NCBI RefSeq assembly: GCF_009650765.1
Contig: NZ_CP045740.1
Span: 124,001 to 188,000, forward strand
DNA from: Streptomyces sp. SUK 48
GTDB lineage: Bacteria > Actinomycetota > Actinomycetes > Streptomycetales > Streptomycetaceae
Direction of reading: 5' to 3'
Length of the DNA: 64,000 nt
Shown here: in pieces, positions 1 through 8,602 of the stretch
How the letters are laid out: every line of letters starts with the position of its first letter
Numbering within the stretch: position 1 is the stretch's first letter
Notes under the pieces: model-generated
Database searches by the model: none
The model's input: the letters and a program-made list of their open reading frames with translations, nothing else
Told to the model about the DNA's origin: nothing
Translations under genes and position numbers: made by a program

Positions 1-2134
1 CGGTGGCCGCCGCGATGATGACCGGTGTCACGGCGGCCAGGTGCGCGGCGGCCCGCTCGGAGCGGCTGATCGCGTCCTTGCCCCCGGTCACGCCGCCGTA
101 TTCGAGGAGGAAGCAGGCGACGCCCGCCTCGCCGTGGGCGATGCCCTCGTGGAGCGCGGCGCGGCCGGCGGTGTCCGGGCCGGCCGGGGTCAGCCGGGCG
201 GTGCCCGAGGCCAGCATCCGCTCGCAGTCGGCGGCGACGGCGAGGTGCCGGTGTGCGGCCTGCGGGCGACCGGCCCGGTGGGCGTGGCGGGCCAGCAGCA
301 GCCGGCCGAGTCCGGTCCCGGCGGCGCCCGCGATCAGGTCCGCCTCCGGCGGTCCGCCGTCCGGTGCGCGGTCCGGCAGCGCGGGGTGCCCGGGCCGCGC
401 TTCTTCGTACGTCCCCGCCACTTCTGCTGTCAACTGGGCTTGGGCGAGGAAGAGTTCGACGCCCGTGCGCCCCGTGTAGAAGGCGGGTGGGAGGTTCCTG
501 GACTGTTCCGCGGTCCATCGCGCCAGCGCGGTGACGGCCGGACGCACGCGGGGCCGGTGCAGGTGGTGGAGGAGTTCCAGGCCCAGGCCCGAGCTGCCGC
601 CGTAGACGTCGATCGAGGTGGGGACGTTCAGTCGGGCGGCTCGTTCCGGGTCCGCGATCGCGTGCGCTTCATCGACGCAGAACGCGGTCGTGTGCTCGAT
701 GATCTCGTCCAGCAGGTCGTTGTCGATCCGGGGCGGCGGGGGCCGGCGCGTGGCCCCGGCCGTCTCCGCAGTGCCCGTGCGCAGGCGGTCGGCGGTGGCG
801 GTCCGTACGGCAGGGTCGAGGCTCAGGAGACCGGAGATCGACGACCGGATCTCCCGGTGGGCGCGTCCGGGCAGGACCCATGCCAGGCAGGCCAGCGTCC
901 GGTCCCGGTTGACCGCGTGGTCGCTGTCGACGATCACCGGGTCCATGCCGGTGGCGGCGAAGAAGAGGGTCGCGCCGAGGGCGTAGTGGTCGTCGGCCGG
1001 GGTGGCCGGGCCGGTCGTCCGCAGGACCGGCGCGCTGTAACCGGGGGTCGCGCCGCCCGGGCCGGTGCCGTCCCGCTCGCTGATCCCGAAGTCGATCAGG
1101 TGGCAGTGGCCGGGGCCGGCGGCGTCGAGCACGACGTTGTCGGGCTTGAGATCGCGCACCACCACGTTCCGGCCGTGGATCGCGTCCAGGACGCGCAGAA
1201 GCCGGGAGGCAAGGGCGGACAGGCTGCGCTCCGGCCGGGTGCCGTCGTCACGGTACGGGCCGTCGCGCAGCACCTCCCGGCGCAGGTTCCGGTCGCCGCA
1301 GGTGGTCATCACCAGGTACTCGTCCGACTGGTGGGCGAAGTAGTCCAGTGCGCGGGGCACGCCCGCGACGCCGTCGAGGGCGGTGAGGACCGCGTGTTCG
1401 TTGCGCAGCCGGTGGCGGGCGTCCGTGCCGGATTCGTCCTCGCCCACGAAGGCCCTCGCCTGTTTCACCACCACCGGCTGCCCGAGAGCGTGGTCGACCG
1501 CGCGGTAGACGTTGCCCTGGGGCGCGCGCGTGATGCCTGCGGTGACGGTGTAGCGTCCGCCGCCGAAGTGGGGCGCGGACGGCTCGTCGCCGGGTGCGGA
1601 GCCGCTCGCGAAGGGGTCGTCGGCCCAGGGCGGGCACCGGTAGCGGCCGACGGCCAGGCCGTCGAACATCCGGCCGTCCGGACCGGTCATGACGGATTCG
1701 AGCCGCCCGCTCCGGCCGGTCCGGTAGTCGCCGGTGAAGGGGCCGTAGCGGTAGTAGACGGGTGCCCGCGGATCGACCCGCCGGTCGCTGACGACGCGCG
1801 GGCCCTCCCGGTCGCGCAGTACGGCGGCGAGTTCCCGGGCGACGTGGACCACCGTGTCGGCCGGGCAGTAGACGGTGATGGCCTTGCCGACGGCTCCGGC
1901 GCTCACCACCCCGGAGTTGAGGCGGCGCAGGGTCTCGGGATCGCGGGCGAACTTCGCGTGGCAGACGTGCCGGGACAGCACCGGCAGAACGAGCGCGGTC
2001 ACGGTGCCGAGGTCGCCGGGACGCGCCGAGACATGCAGTTTCCAGCCGTGTTCCATCGCCGGCATCCGTGGATCGTTCAGGTACGCCCACGTCTCGTCGG
2101 ACCAGCCGTCGCGGCCGGCGATGGAGACGGCCAC
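1..2134 (-). CDS. Class III/IV-like lanthionine synthetase (LanKC/RamC-like), partial
   Basis: Bifunctional enzyme expected to phosphorylate Ser/Thr of a precursor peptide, eliminate the phosphate and cyclise with cysteine. About 711 residues are visible before the left edge cuts it. Order: N-terminal RamC-like lyase region with the YYRYG motif near residue 135; kinase domain from about residue 200 with a VVVKQAR lysine near 222, VVRDLKPDN near 327 and a DFG near 347; then the start of a LanC-like cyclase domain with HEGIAHGEAG near 660. The LanC zinc ligands, if present, lie outside the window. The GTG start (2132-2134) sits 2 nt after the stop of a 60-codon minus-strand gene, so the two are probably coupled. 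Class III versus IV cannot be settled without the C-terminus. Confidence 0.85.
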   Translation of the reverse strand, partial: MAVSIAGRDGWSDETWAYLNDPRMPAMEHGWKLHVSARPGDLGTVTALVLPVLSRHVCHAKFARDPETLRRLNSGVVSAGAVGKAITVYCPADTVVHVARELAAVLRDREGPRVVSDRRVDPRAPVYYRYGPFTGDYRTGRSGRLESVMTGPDGRMFDGLAVGRYRCPPWADDPFASGSAPGDEPSAPHFGGGRYTVTAGITRAPQGNVYRAVDHALGQPVVVKQARAFVGEDESGTDARHRLRNEHAVLTALDGVAGVPRALDYFAHQSDEYLVMTTCGDRNLRREVLRDGPYRDDGTRPERSLSALASRLLRVLDAIHGRNVVVRDLKPDNVVLDAAGPGHCHLIDFGISERDGTGPGGATPGYSAPVLRTTGPATPADDHYALGATLFFAATGMDPVIVDSDHAVNRDRTLACLAWVLPGRAHREIRSSISGLLSLDPAVRTATADRLRTGTAETAGATRRPPPPRIDNDLLDEIIEHTTAFCVDEAHAIADPERAARLNVPTSIDVYGGSSGLGLELLHHLHRPRVRPAVTALARWTAEQSRNLPPAFYTGRTGVELFLAQAQLTAEVAGTYEEARPGHPALPDRAPDGGPPEADLIAGAAGTGLGRLLLARHAHRAGRPQAAHRHLAVAADCERMLASGTARLTPAGPDTAGRAALHEGIAHGEAGVACFLLEYGGVTGGKDAISRSERAAAHLAAVTPVIIAAAT

Positions 2135-2136
2135 CG

Positions 2137-2319
2137 CTACGAGTTCAGGTCACAGGAGAAGCGGGTGGTGGCGGTCACCCAGGGGTCGGAGAGGCAGGCC
2201 GTGGGCTCGCGGTCGCCACGGTCGTCGTCCTCGAACACGATCGCCTCGTCGTCGATCTCCAGCGGACCCGCGTCGCGGAATCCGTCGGCTTGAAGAAGAT
2301 CCGGCACGGCTACGGGCAT
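2137..2319 (-). CDS. Candidate lanthipeptide precursor peptide (60 aa)
   Basis: Small gene directly upstream of and almost touching the lanthionine synthetase. The start was chosen because GGAGG lies 6 nt before the ATG. The first ~38 residues are acidic and hydrophobic (PDLLQ near residue 6, then EIDDEAIVFEDDD), as in many class III leaders. The last ~20 residues are enriched in the needed residues: Cys42 and Cys56, Ser44, Thr49, Thr51, Thr52, Ser55 and Ser60, ending TTRFSCDLNS. This fits a leader-core layout, but it is not an obvious match to RamS, labyrinthopeptin or venezuelin precursors that I can recall. It could instead be an unrelated small protein; the role is inferred from position and composition. 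Confidence 0.55.
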   Translation of the reverse strand: MPVAVPDLLQADGFRDAGPLEIDDEAIVFEDDDRGDREPTACLSDPWVTATTRFSCDLNS

Positions 2320-2802
2320 GTGACGCCTCCATGGTGTGTCGTGCGCTGAGGGACAGGCAACGGCCGGGACGGGACGCTGGACCCGCCGGGCCGGGACTCG
2401 CCGCACAAAGGTATGGAGGGGCAGACGCGCTGACAAGAGGTCAGATCACCCGGTGGGGCCGGATGGTCCGCCGTCGGCGGGACGGACGCGGGGATACGGA
2501 AGGGGAACGATGGACTCCCCCTTCGCCAAGCACGCGCGCCCGGGTCGTGGTCCCGGCACGCGTGTCATGTCACGGGCCCGGAGAGCCGCCGGCCCGCTCC
2601 GCCGTCGTGGGAGCGGGGACGACGCGGTCGCCGTCCCCGCCAAGTACCGGACTGGACACGTCTCGTTCGGTCCGGAGGTTCAGGCGTGGAACGCGTGCGT
2701 CCGGCGGGCGTGGCGCTTCTTGCGGAACCTCCGGTGGGTCGCGGTGCGGGCGCCGGGGTCGCGCCCGGCGTTCTTTGTTCTGGGCCACGCCGGCCATCGG
2801 GT
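2320..2802. other. Intergenic: promoter side of the lanthipeptide locus
   Basis: No convincing gene. The 2320-2440 end must hold the promoter and ribosome binding site (GGAGG at about 2326-2330) for the minus-strand peptide/synthetase pair. The remainder up to 2802 has weak, arginine-rich open frames typical of GC-rich shadows and no recognised motif. Beyond it lie the crtU hairpins. Confidence 0.5.
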
Positions 2803-2845
2803 GCCGGGGGCGCCATGGCCGTTCCCCGGCCATGGCGCCCCCGGC
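2803..2845 (-). terminator. 18-bp perfect hairpin, distal crtYTU terminator
   Basis: Arms 2803-2820 and 2828-2845 are perfectly complementary over 18 bp with a 7-nt loop. The hairpin is the second of two downstream of the crtU stop codon for minus-strand transcripts. There is no T-run, as is common in Streptomyces. Confidence 0.7.
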
Positions 2846-2871
2846 AGTGGGCCGCTCCCCTGGTCGGCCAT

Positions 2872-2899
2872 GGCGAGCCACGTCCGGCCGTGGCTCGCC
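2872..2899 (-). terminator. 11-bp perfect hairpin, proximal crtYTU terminator
   Basis: Arms 2872-2882 and 2889-2899 pair over 11 bp with a 6-nt loop. The hairpin lies about 43 nt after the crtU stop and about 26 nt before the larger hairpin, forming a tandem terminator. Confidence 0.65.
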
Positions 2900-2941
2900 G
2901 AACCGCTGCGCCGCACGGCCTCCCGGGCCGGAAGGTTTTCT

Positions 2942-4519
2942 TCAGGCCCGCCGTCCACGGGCGGCGGGCGCCGGCGCCCATGCGGCCAGTGCTCGGAGGA
3001 GCGCGTTCCGCCCTCGGTCGGGCACCGTCCACAGTGTCTGGCCCCGCACGCCCCACTGTTCCAGCAGGGCGTTGGCCGCCAGGAAGCCGCTCGTGGCCGC
3101 CCGTTCCATGAGGGCCACGGGCAGCCCGGTGCGGACCAGGTCACCGGCCACGACCACGCGCGGGTGCGGAGTGCGGACGGTGGGCCGGTCGCGGTAGCCG
3201 CCCACCGGGAAGAGGGGGCAGTCCTCGTGCCACTCGTGACGGGCGTCGAGAACGATAGCCGGGCCGGTCTCGGGATAGACGCGGTGCAGTTGGGCGAGGA
3301 GGCGCTTGTGTTCGACGTCCCGGACGGCCCCGGGCGGTACGGCGTAGGCGTGCAGTTCGACGACGGAACCCCCGGTACGCCCACTCCAGCGGGCCGCCTC
3401 CTCCTCGTAGCGTTCCAGCACGCTGATGTTGTCGAGCGTGCCGAAACCGCTGGTGCCGAGGAACGCGGGCCGGTCGGGTGCGACGGGCCGGTCCAGCCAC
3501 AGCCGGCTGACCAGGAAGGGCGGGGCGGTGCGCAGTCGTCCGATCCGCTCGCGCCAGGGCGCGTCCCCCAGTTGGCCGCACCCCTCGACCAGCGAGCGCA
3601 GCCCCGTGCTGTCCAGGGCGAGGACGACGCCGTCGAAGCGGCGCTCGTCCCCGTCGCAGGCGACCACGAGACCGCCGTCCGCGACGGGCGCGATGTGCTG
3701 GACGGACGTACCGGTGCGGACCTCGGCGCGGTGCCGGGTCAGGTAGGCGGCGAGCGGCTCCCACAGGGCGGCCGGGAAGGAGGCCCGGGGCACGTCGAAC
3801 AGCAGCCCTTCGGCGGAACCCAGGAAGTAGATGTGGAACATGAGCGCCATCTCGGCCGCCGACAGTTCCCGTGGATCGGCGAAGAAACTTCGGGAGAACA
3901 CCTCGAAGGCGAGGTGCCGGGCGCTGTCCGGGAAGCGCACCGCGTCCAGGAAGTCATGGGCGCTGGTGTCGTCCAGCCGGTCGTACACCTCGGGCACGCG
4001 TACGTCGAGCAGGGGCAGGGCCGCCAGCGGGTTCATGGCGCGCAGGTCCGTCGGCCGGAAGGAGGGGCTGAGCGCCACGAAGCCCATCGCGCTGAGCGGC
4101 GGGGTGCGCGGGACGTGCCGGAAGCTGTCGCGCAGTCCGTCGGCGTGCAGCAGCGGGTAGTCCGCGAGGGCGGTGAGCCGCTTCAGCGCGGGATCCGTCC
4201 GGCGCAGCAGCCCGCGCAGGTTGTAGTACTGGCGGAAGAAGGCGTGGAAGCCGCGGCTCATGGTCGCCGGGGAGCCGTCGTACAGCCGGGTCGGCCAGCC
4301 GCCGACCCGCCCGCCGAGGTAGGACCGCCTCTCGTACACGGTGACCGCCACCCCGCGCTCGGCGAGCACGGTGGCGGCGGCCAGGCCGGCGATGCCCGCG
4401 CCGACCACCGCCACCGACGGCGGCTCTTCCCGGACCCGGGGGGCGCCGGGCGGGGCCGGCAGAATCCGGGCCCGCCGGTCGCGGCCCCGGCGCGCGACGC
4501 CCTGGCGCGGGGCCCTCAT
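2942..4519 (-). CDS. crtU: CrtU-like carotene desaturase/methyltransferase
   Basis: FAD-dependent enzyme of 525 residues. In actinomycete clusters of this kind CrtU converts the beta-ionone rings of beta-carotene to aromatic phi rings, giving isorenieratene. The dinucleotide-binding signature VVGAGIAGLAAATVLAERG lies near residue 37, followed by YERRSYLGGRVGG; the C-terminus keeps the FAD-contact segment VVVAGDLVRTGLPVALMERA. The ATG (4517-4519) overlaps the stop of the upstream methyltransferase gene as ATGA, so it is the third gene of a crtY-crtT-crtU operon and probably translationally coupled. Two hairpins follow it. Assignment rests on the family signature plus the cluster; squalene-associated FAD oxidases look similar, but the context favours CrtU. 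Confidence 0.88.
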   Translation of the reverse strand: MRAPRQGVARRGRDRRARILPAPPGAPRVREEPPSVAVVGAGIAGLAAATVLAERGVAVTVYERRSYLGGRVGGWPTRLYDGSPATMSRGFHAFFRQYYNLRGLLRRTDPALKRLTALADYPLLHADGLRDSFRHVPRTPPLSAMGFVALSPSFRPTDLRAMNPLAALPLLDVRVPEVYDRLDDTSAHDFLDAVRFPDSARHLAFEVFSRSFFADPRELSAAEMALMFHIYFLGSAEGLLFDVPRASFPAALWEPLAAYLTRHRAEVRTGTSVQHIAPVADGGLVVACDGDERRFDGVVLALDSTGLRSLVEGCGQLGDAPWRERIGRLRTAPPFLVSRLWLDRPVAPDRPAFLGTSGFGTLDNISVLERYEEEAARWSGRTGGSVVELHAYAVPPGAVRDVEHKRLLAQLHRVYPETGPAIVLDARHEWHEDCPLFPVGGYRDRPTVRTPHPRVVVAGDLVRTGLPVALMERAATSGFLAANALLEQWGVRGQTLWTVPDRGRNALLRALAAWAPAPAARGRRA

Positions 4520-5244
4520 CCTCGCGCCCCGTGGCCGTGCGGCCGCCGCGCGACGAAGGTGTGGGCGATGCCCGTCTGCCAGCCCGTCAGCGGCAGCGTG
4601 CGCACCTGGTCGAACCCGGCCGTGCCGAGCCGGTGCGCGAAGCGCTCGGCGGTGTCGAACTCCACGACGCTGCGCCACAGATGGCGGTAGAGCCGCCCGT
4701 CCCCCAGCACGGTGGCCGCGGGCTGTACGACACCCCGGCACACCAGCGTCCACACCGCGCGGTCGACGCGCCGCCCGCTGAGCGTGTACTCGTGCGCGCA
4801 GAGCCGGCCACCGGGGCGCAACAGGCCGCGCACGGCGGCGAGTACGGCGTCGGGATCGGTGACGTTGCGCAGGACGTAGGCGGCGAACACCGCGTCGAAG
4901 GGGCCGCTCACCCCGGCCTCGGCCAGGCGTTCGGCGGGTGCGTGGACGAAGGTCACCCCGTCCGCCCACGGTTTGGCCGCGGCCCGCCCGAGCATGCCGG
5001 CCGAGGCGTCGACGGCCGTGATGTCGGCGGCGGGGAGGACGGAGCGCAGCGCCGCGGTGGACGCCCCGGTGCCGCAGCCGAGGTCGAGCAGGCGCAGCCC
5101 CTGCCCCTGTCCGGGCAGACCGAGCCGGCGCGCCGAGCGGCGCAGGTGGGCGTGGTAGCCGGGGTTGGCGGCCACGAGGGTGTCGTAGCTGCGGGAGGCG
5201 TGGTCGAAGGCGGCGGCGAGGCGTTCGTCGCGCAGCAGCGTCAT
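4516..5244 (-). CDS. crtT: CrtT-like SAM-dependent methyltransferase
   Basis: Class I methyltransferase of 242 residues. Motif I LLDLGCGTGAST lies near residue 45, motif II-like ITAVDASAGML near 75, and FDAVFAAYVLRNVTDPD corresponds to the acidic post-motif; it resembles UbiE/COQ5-type methyltransferases. Streptomyces isorenieratene clusters regularly carry a methyltransferase, named CrtT, between crtY and crtU; its substrate is not firmly established. Start and stop both overlap neighbours by 4 nt (ATGA with crtY upstream and crtU downstream), so it is the middle gene of the crtYTU unit. Confidence 0.85.
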   Translation of the reverse strand: MTLLRDERLAAAFDHASRSYDTLVAANPGYHAHLRRSARRLGLPGQGQGLRLLDLGCGTGASTAALRSVLPAADITAVDASAGMLGRAAAKPWADGVTFVHAPAERLAEAGVSGPFDAVFAAYVLRNVTDPDAVLAAVRGLLRPGGRLCAHEYTLSGRRVDRAVWTLVCRGVVQPAATVLGDGRLYRHLWRSVVEFDTAERFAHRLGTAGFDQVRTLPLTGWQTGIAHTFVARRPHGHGARG

Positions 5245-6512
5245 GGGTTCTCCGTCGGGGGAAGGTGCGGGGGGTGGGGGTCCGGCGGGGTGGCGGGAGG
5301 GGGCGGCGGGCGCGGTGGTGCGGGCAGGTCGAAGGAGCGGCGGGGCAGGTGGGGCAGTTCCAGGGCGGAGCGCAGCATCGGCCCCACGGGGGCGTGCAGG
5401 CCGATGGCCAGATCCTCGTGCAGGCGGGTGTCTCCGTCGAGGAAGCGCAGCAGGCGTGCCATGGGCACGCGGGCGAACAGGCGGCTGAACAGTTCCGGGC
5501 CGTCGGCCCGGCCGCTGTCCAAGGCGCGCAGCAGGACGGCGTCCATGGCCCGGGACCGCGCCGAGTGGGCGGCGGGGGGCAGCGGCCAGTGTCCGCGGCG
5601 CAGTGCGTCGGCGACGGCCCTGGTCTGGCGTTGGAGTCCGGCGAAGGTGTAGCCGGTGGCGGGCCGGGTCGCGCCGCCGGCGGCACCGATGCGGAAGACG
5701 CGGGCCCCGGTCTGCCGGGGTACCGGCGCGTCGGTCATCGGGATGAGGCCGGTCTCGGTGGCCAGGACGAGCCGTTCGCCGAGCCGCAGGACCTCGTCGG
5801 CATAGTGTCCTACGGCAGCCTCGTACCGGTCGGGAGTGAGGGAACGCCTGGAGAACTCGGTGTACTCCACCAGCGCCTCGCACGGGCCGGTCGGCAGGAC
5901 GTAGCCGAAGGACAGGCCGTGCTCCGGTTGCGGGGTGCGGAAGTCCATCAGTTCCACGGCGGACGGATCGAACACGGGCCGGGCGGTGCGCACGAACCAG
6001 CCGTGGAAGTGCTGGAGCAGGGTGGTGCGGGCGGCCGGCAGGCTGCCCGGGGGGCGGGAGTCGAACACGAAGCGGGCGCTCAGCACATGCTCGCGTCCGC
6101 CGGGGTCCCTCAGGTGGACGTGTGCTCCGCCGCGTACGTCCTCCACCGTCTCGACGGTCGCTTCGAGCCGCCGCACGTTGGGGCTGCGGTCCAGGTCCCG
6201 GTGGACGAGGCGCTCGAAGTCGTCGGACCGGATCATGCGGTACCGCAGCGGGGCGATGTCCTCCTCGACCGGGGCGCCGGTGCGCGGGCGCACTCTGAGC
6301 CGCTGCCACTCGGCCCGCACCGCGGCGTCGAACCGCCCGGGCCCGGCCGTCCAGTAGCACCAGGTCCGCGGTGGTGGCCGCAACGGGCCGGGCGGCGCGT
6401 CCACCAGGACGACGGACGGTGTGCGCAGGCCGGGAACGCCTCCGGCGAGCCGGTGGGCCAGCGACAGCCCGGCGGCGCCCGCTCCCACGACGGCCACGTC
6501 GGTGTCCGGCAC
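5241..6512 (-). CDS. crtY: CrtY-type lycopene beta-cyclase
   Basis: Lycopene cyclase of 423 residues making beta-carotene from lycopene. The N-terminal NAD/FAD fold carries VAVVGAGAAGLSLAHRLAGG, and the PRTWCYWT segment near residue 50 and FDSRPPGS near 155 are hallmarks of the CrtY/CrtL family; GAAGGATRPATGYTF near 290 matches the conserved C-terminal cyclase motif. The start is GTG at 6510-6512, preceded by AAGGGAG at good spacing; longer frames upstream have no binding site. It is the first gene of the minus-strand crtYTU operon and is divergent from crtE. The C-terminus is proline-rich (PPRPPPPPATPP), with a probable flexible tail. Confidence 0.9.
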   Translation of the reverse strand: MPDTDVAVVGAGAAGLSLAHRLAGGVPGLRTPSVVLVDAPPGPLRPPPRTWCYWTAGPGRFDAAVRAEWQRLRVRPRTGAPVEEDIAPLRYRMIRSDDFERLVHRDLDRSPNVRRLEATVETVEDVRGGAHVHLRDPGGREHVLSARFVFDSRPPGSLPAARTTLLQHFHGWFVRTARPVFDPSAVELMDFRTPQPEHGLSFGYVLPTGPCEALVEYTEFSRRSLTPDRYEAAVGHYADEVLRLGERLVLATETGLIPMTDAPVPRQTGARVFRIGAAGGATRPATGYTFAGLQRQTRAVADALRRGHWPLPPAAHSARSRAMDAVLLRALDSGRADGPELFSRLFARVPMARLLRFLDGDTRLHEDLAIGLHAPVGPMLRSALELPHLPRRSFDLPAPPRPPPPPATPPDPHPPHLPPTENP

Positions 6513-6844
6513 GGTGTCTCCCTTCCTCGGATTCCTGCCTTCCGTCTCGGCAGCGACGCGCGGTGCCGGTGGTCCATTGCGGCGACGGACCGCGCCGGCG
6601 GTCCGGGGAGCACGGCGGCCCGGTCCGCGAACGCACGGACCCTGTTCTTCCGGATTGTGTACCCCGGCGGATGCAGGACACCGCCCGCGGCGAGCGGCTG
6701 AGCCCGAGTCAGGGCACCGTGGTGCAGGGGGGATCCCGGTGCCGCCGCGATCAGGTGGGGTGTTCGCGCATCCGACCGTGCCGCCCGCACCGAAGCACAC
6801 GGGTGACGGGACCGACGGACGACGACACGACGGAGGGAACCTGG
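6513..6844. promoter_or_regulatory. Divergent crtY / crtE promoter region
   Basis: A 332-bp spacer between the two arms of the carotenoid cluster. It must contain both promoters. Known Streptomyces crt clusters are driven by the ECF factor LitS under LitR control; neither gene lies next to this cluster, and I could not identify a convincing -35/-10 pair by eye. GGAGGG about 8 nt before the crtE ATG is the binding site. Confidence 0.5.
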
Positions 6845-8602
6845 ATGCGTCCCACCCACGCGAAGGACCACCCCGCGACCGCGCCGCCCCGACCGGTGGC
6901 GGCGGTCTCCGGGGCGTCGCTTCCGTGCAGGCCACCGGCCTGCGGCGGCCGGGAGCGGTACGACGAGGAGGCGTACGCCGTGGCAGGCGCGCCGTTCTTC
7001 GCCGGCGCCGCCGAGGTGCGCGAGGCCGATGCCGACGTGCCGGGTGCCGTCGGCCGGACACTCGACGGCGTGCTGGCGGAGCGCCTGCGCCGGGCCCGGT
7101 CGGCCGATCCCCTCTTCGCCGAGGAACTGGCCGAACGGGTGGCGCGCTTCACTCTCAAGGGTGGCAAACGCACACGCGCTCAACTGGTGTGGTGGGCGGT
7201 GCGGGCATGCGCCGGCCGGGACCCGGTGGCCGCGGCGGCCGCCCTGCGCATCGGAAGCGCCCTCGAACTGCTGCAGACGTGCGCGCTCGTCCACGACGAC
7301 GTGATGGACCGGGCGGTAGTCCGGCGCGGCCGGCCCGCGCTGCACGTGGACCTGGCCGGGGGGCACGCCGGGCGGGTGGGTGACGAGCGGGCCGAGCGGT
7401 TCGGGCAGTCGGCGGCGGTCCTCGCCGGGGACCTGGCGCTGGCCTGGGCCGACGACCTGGTCGCGGAGACGCCGCTGCCGTCCCGGACGGCGATGGTGGT
7501 GCGACGGTTGTGGAGCGACATGCGCACGGAGATGGTCGCGGGCCAGTACCTGGATGTGCGGGGCCAGATCGCGGCGGCGTGGTCGCTGCCCCGGGTGCGG
7601 CGGGCGGCCTGCCTGAAGAGCGCCTTGTACTCGGTGGGGCGGCCGCTCGCCCTGGGTGCGGCAGCGGCGGGCGCCGACGACGTGACCGCGCGCCGGCTGG
7701 GGGACGCGGGCCGCTGTGTCGGCATGGCGTTCCAGCTGCGGGACGACGTGGACGACGTCTTCGGCGATCCGCGGGAGACCGGCAAGGCGTGCGGTGGCGA
7801 CATCCGGGAGGGCAAGCCCACCTCTCTTCTCGCGGTCGCCCGCGCGCGGGCCGAGGCGGCGGGTGACGGCGCCGCGCTGGCCGTTCTGGAGCGGTGGCTC
7901 GGCGACCCGGCACTCACCGGCCGCGGCCTTGAGCAGGTACGGGACGTGCTGGTCGGAACGGGCGCGCGCGACGCCGTGGAAAGCAGGATCGACCGGCTCG
8001 CCGCGCGGGGGCTGTGGCACTTCGACCGTGCGGCGCTGGACACGGAGGGCTCCGGTCCGCTGCGCGCCCTGCTGCTCGCGACGGCGGGGGCGCGGCCGGA
8101 CGGCACGGGGGCAGACGGCGCCCGAGCAGATGGGGCGCGGGTCAATGGGGCGCGGACGAACGGGGCTCGGGCAGGTGGGGCGCAGACGAGGGAAGCGCCG
8201 CTGGACGGGGCACGGACGAGCGACGCGCGGGCGGACAGCGCGCGGACAGATGGCGCGCGGACGAACGAGGCGCCGCCGCCGGATTGCGCGGGGACGGACG
8301 AGGCACCGCCGCACGAGGCACGAACGAACGGCACGCAGGTGGACGGCGCTCGGGTGAACGAGGCGCGGGCAGGTGAGGCGCAGACGAACGAAGCGCCGCC
8401 GGACGGGGCACGGACGAACAACGCGCGGTCGGACGGGACTCGGGCAGACGGCACGCGGGCAGACGGCGCGCGGGTCAACGACGCGCGGGCGAACGGGGTC
8501 CGGGCGGACGCGGTGCCGCCGGACGGGGACGCCGTACGCCCGTGGCCCGCGCCCAGCCCGTACGGGCATCCTGTTCGCGGCGGCGCGGGGAGCGGCCGGT
8601 GA
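6845..8602 (+). CDS. crtE: CrtE geranylgeranyl diphosphate synthase with repetitive C-terminal tail
   Basis: Polyprenyl synthase supplying GGPP for phytoene synthesis. The first aspartate-rich motif is DDVMD at residues 151-155 and the second DDVDD at 300-304, with [13 protein letters not shown] before them, all as in type-I prenyl synthases. The enzyme domain ends near residue 410, yet the gene runs to 585 residues. The rest is a low-complexity tail built from five-residue units such as [10 protein letters not shown] and VNGAR, which normal CrtE proteins lack. The start follows GGAGGG; the stop overlaps the crtI GTG (GTGA). The tail is probably disordered, and its function is unknown. Confidence 0.9.
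   Translation: MRPTHAKDHPATAPPRPVAAVSGASLPCRPPACGGRERYDEEAYAVAGAPFFAGAAEVREADADVPGAVGRTLDGVLAERLRRARSADPLFAEELAERVARFTLKGGKRTRAQLVWWAVRACAGRDPVAAAAALRIGSALELLQTCALVHDDVMDRAVVRRGRPALHVDLAGGHAGRVGDERAERFGQSAAVLAGDLALAWADDLVAETPLPSRTAMVVRRLWSDMRTEMVAGQYLDVRGQIAAAWSLPRVRRAACLKSALYSVGRPLALGAAAAGADDVTARRLGDAGRCVGMAFQLRDDVDDVFGDPRETGKACGGDIREGKPTSLLAVARARAEAAGDGAALAVLERWLGDPALTGRGLEQVRDVLVGTGARDAVESRIDRLAARGLWHFDRAALDTEGSGPLRALLLATAGARPDGTGADGARADGARVNGARTNGARAGGAQTREAPLDGARTSDARADSARTDGARTNEAPPPDCAGTDEAPPHEARTNGTQVDGARVNEARAGEAQTNEAPPDGARTNNARSDGTRADGTRADGARVNDARANGVRADAVPPDGDAVRPWPAPSPYGHPVRGGAGSGR
8085..8525 (+). repeat. Degenerate 15-bp coding repeat (GAR-x-D/N units) in crtE
   Basis: About 440 bp of imperfect 15-nt units of the form gcgcggNNgaYggg, encoding [GA]-AR-[ATV]-[DNG] pentapeptides with interspersed EAPPP and EAPLD variants. 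The reading frame stays open throughout, so the array evolves as coding sequence. It is direct and in phase, not inverted, with no spacers. Confidence 0.8.

Noticed and set aside
41..2293. Very long plus-strand open frame opposite the lanthionine synthetase
   Set aside because: Arg/Gly/Val-rich antisense frame; the minus strand encodes clear kinase and LanC motifs.
2137..2436. A 99-residue version of the lanthipeptide precursor
   Set aside because: The upstream start has no binding site and the extra residues are Arg/Pro-rich; ATG 2319 has GGAGG at 6 nt.
2336..4690. Long plus-strand open frame opposite crtU
   Set aside because: Antisense to a recognisable FAD enzyme; no domain, no binding site.
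8085..8525. CRISPR-like array
   Set aside because: The repeat is 15 bp, contiguous and coding, without spacers; it is a protein repeat.
8085..8525. Pentapeptide-repeat (right-handed beta-helix) domain in CrtE
   Set aside because: The period is five residues, but the central Leu/Phe of the A(D/N)LxX motif is missing; the tail is more likely disordered.
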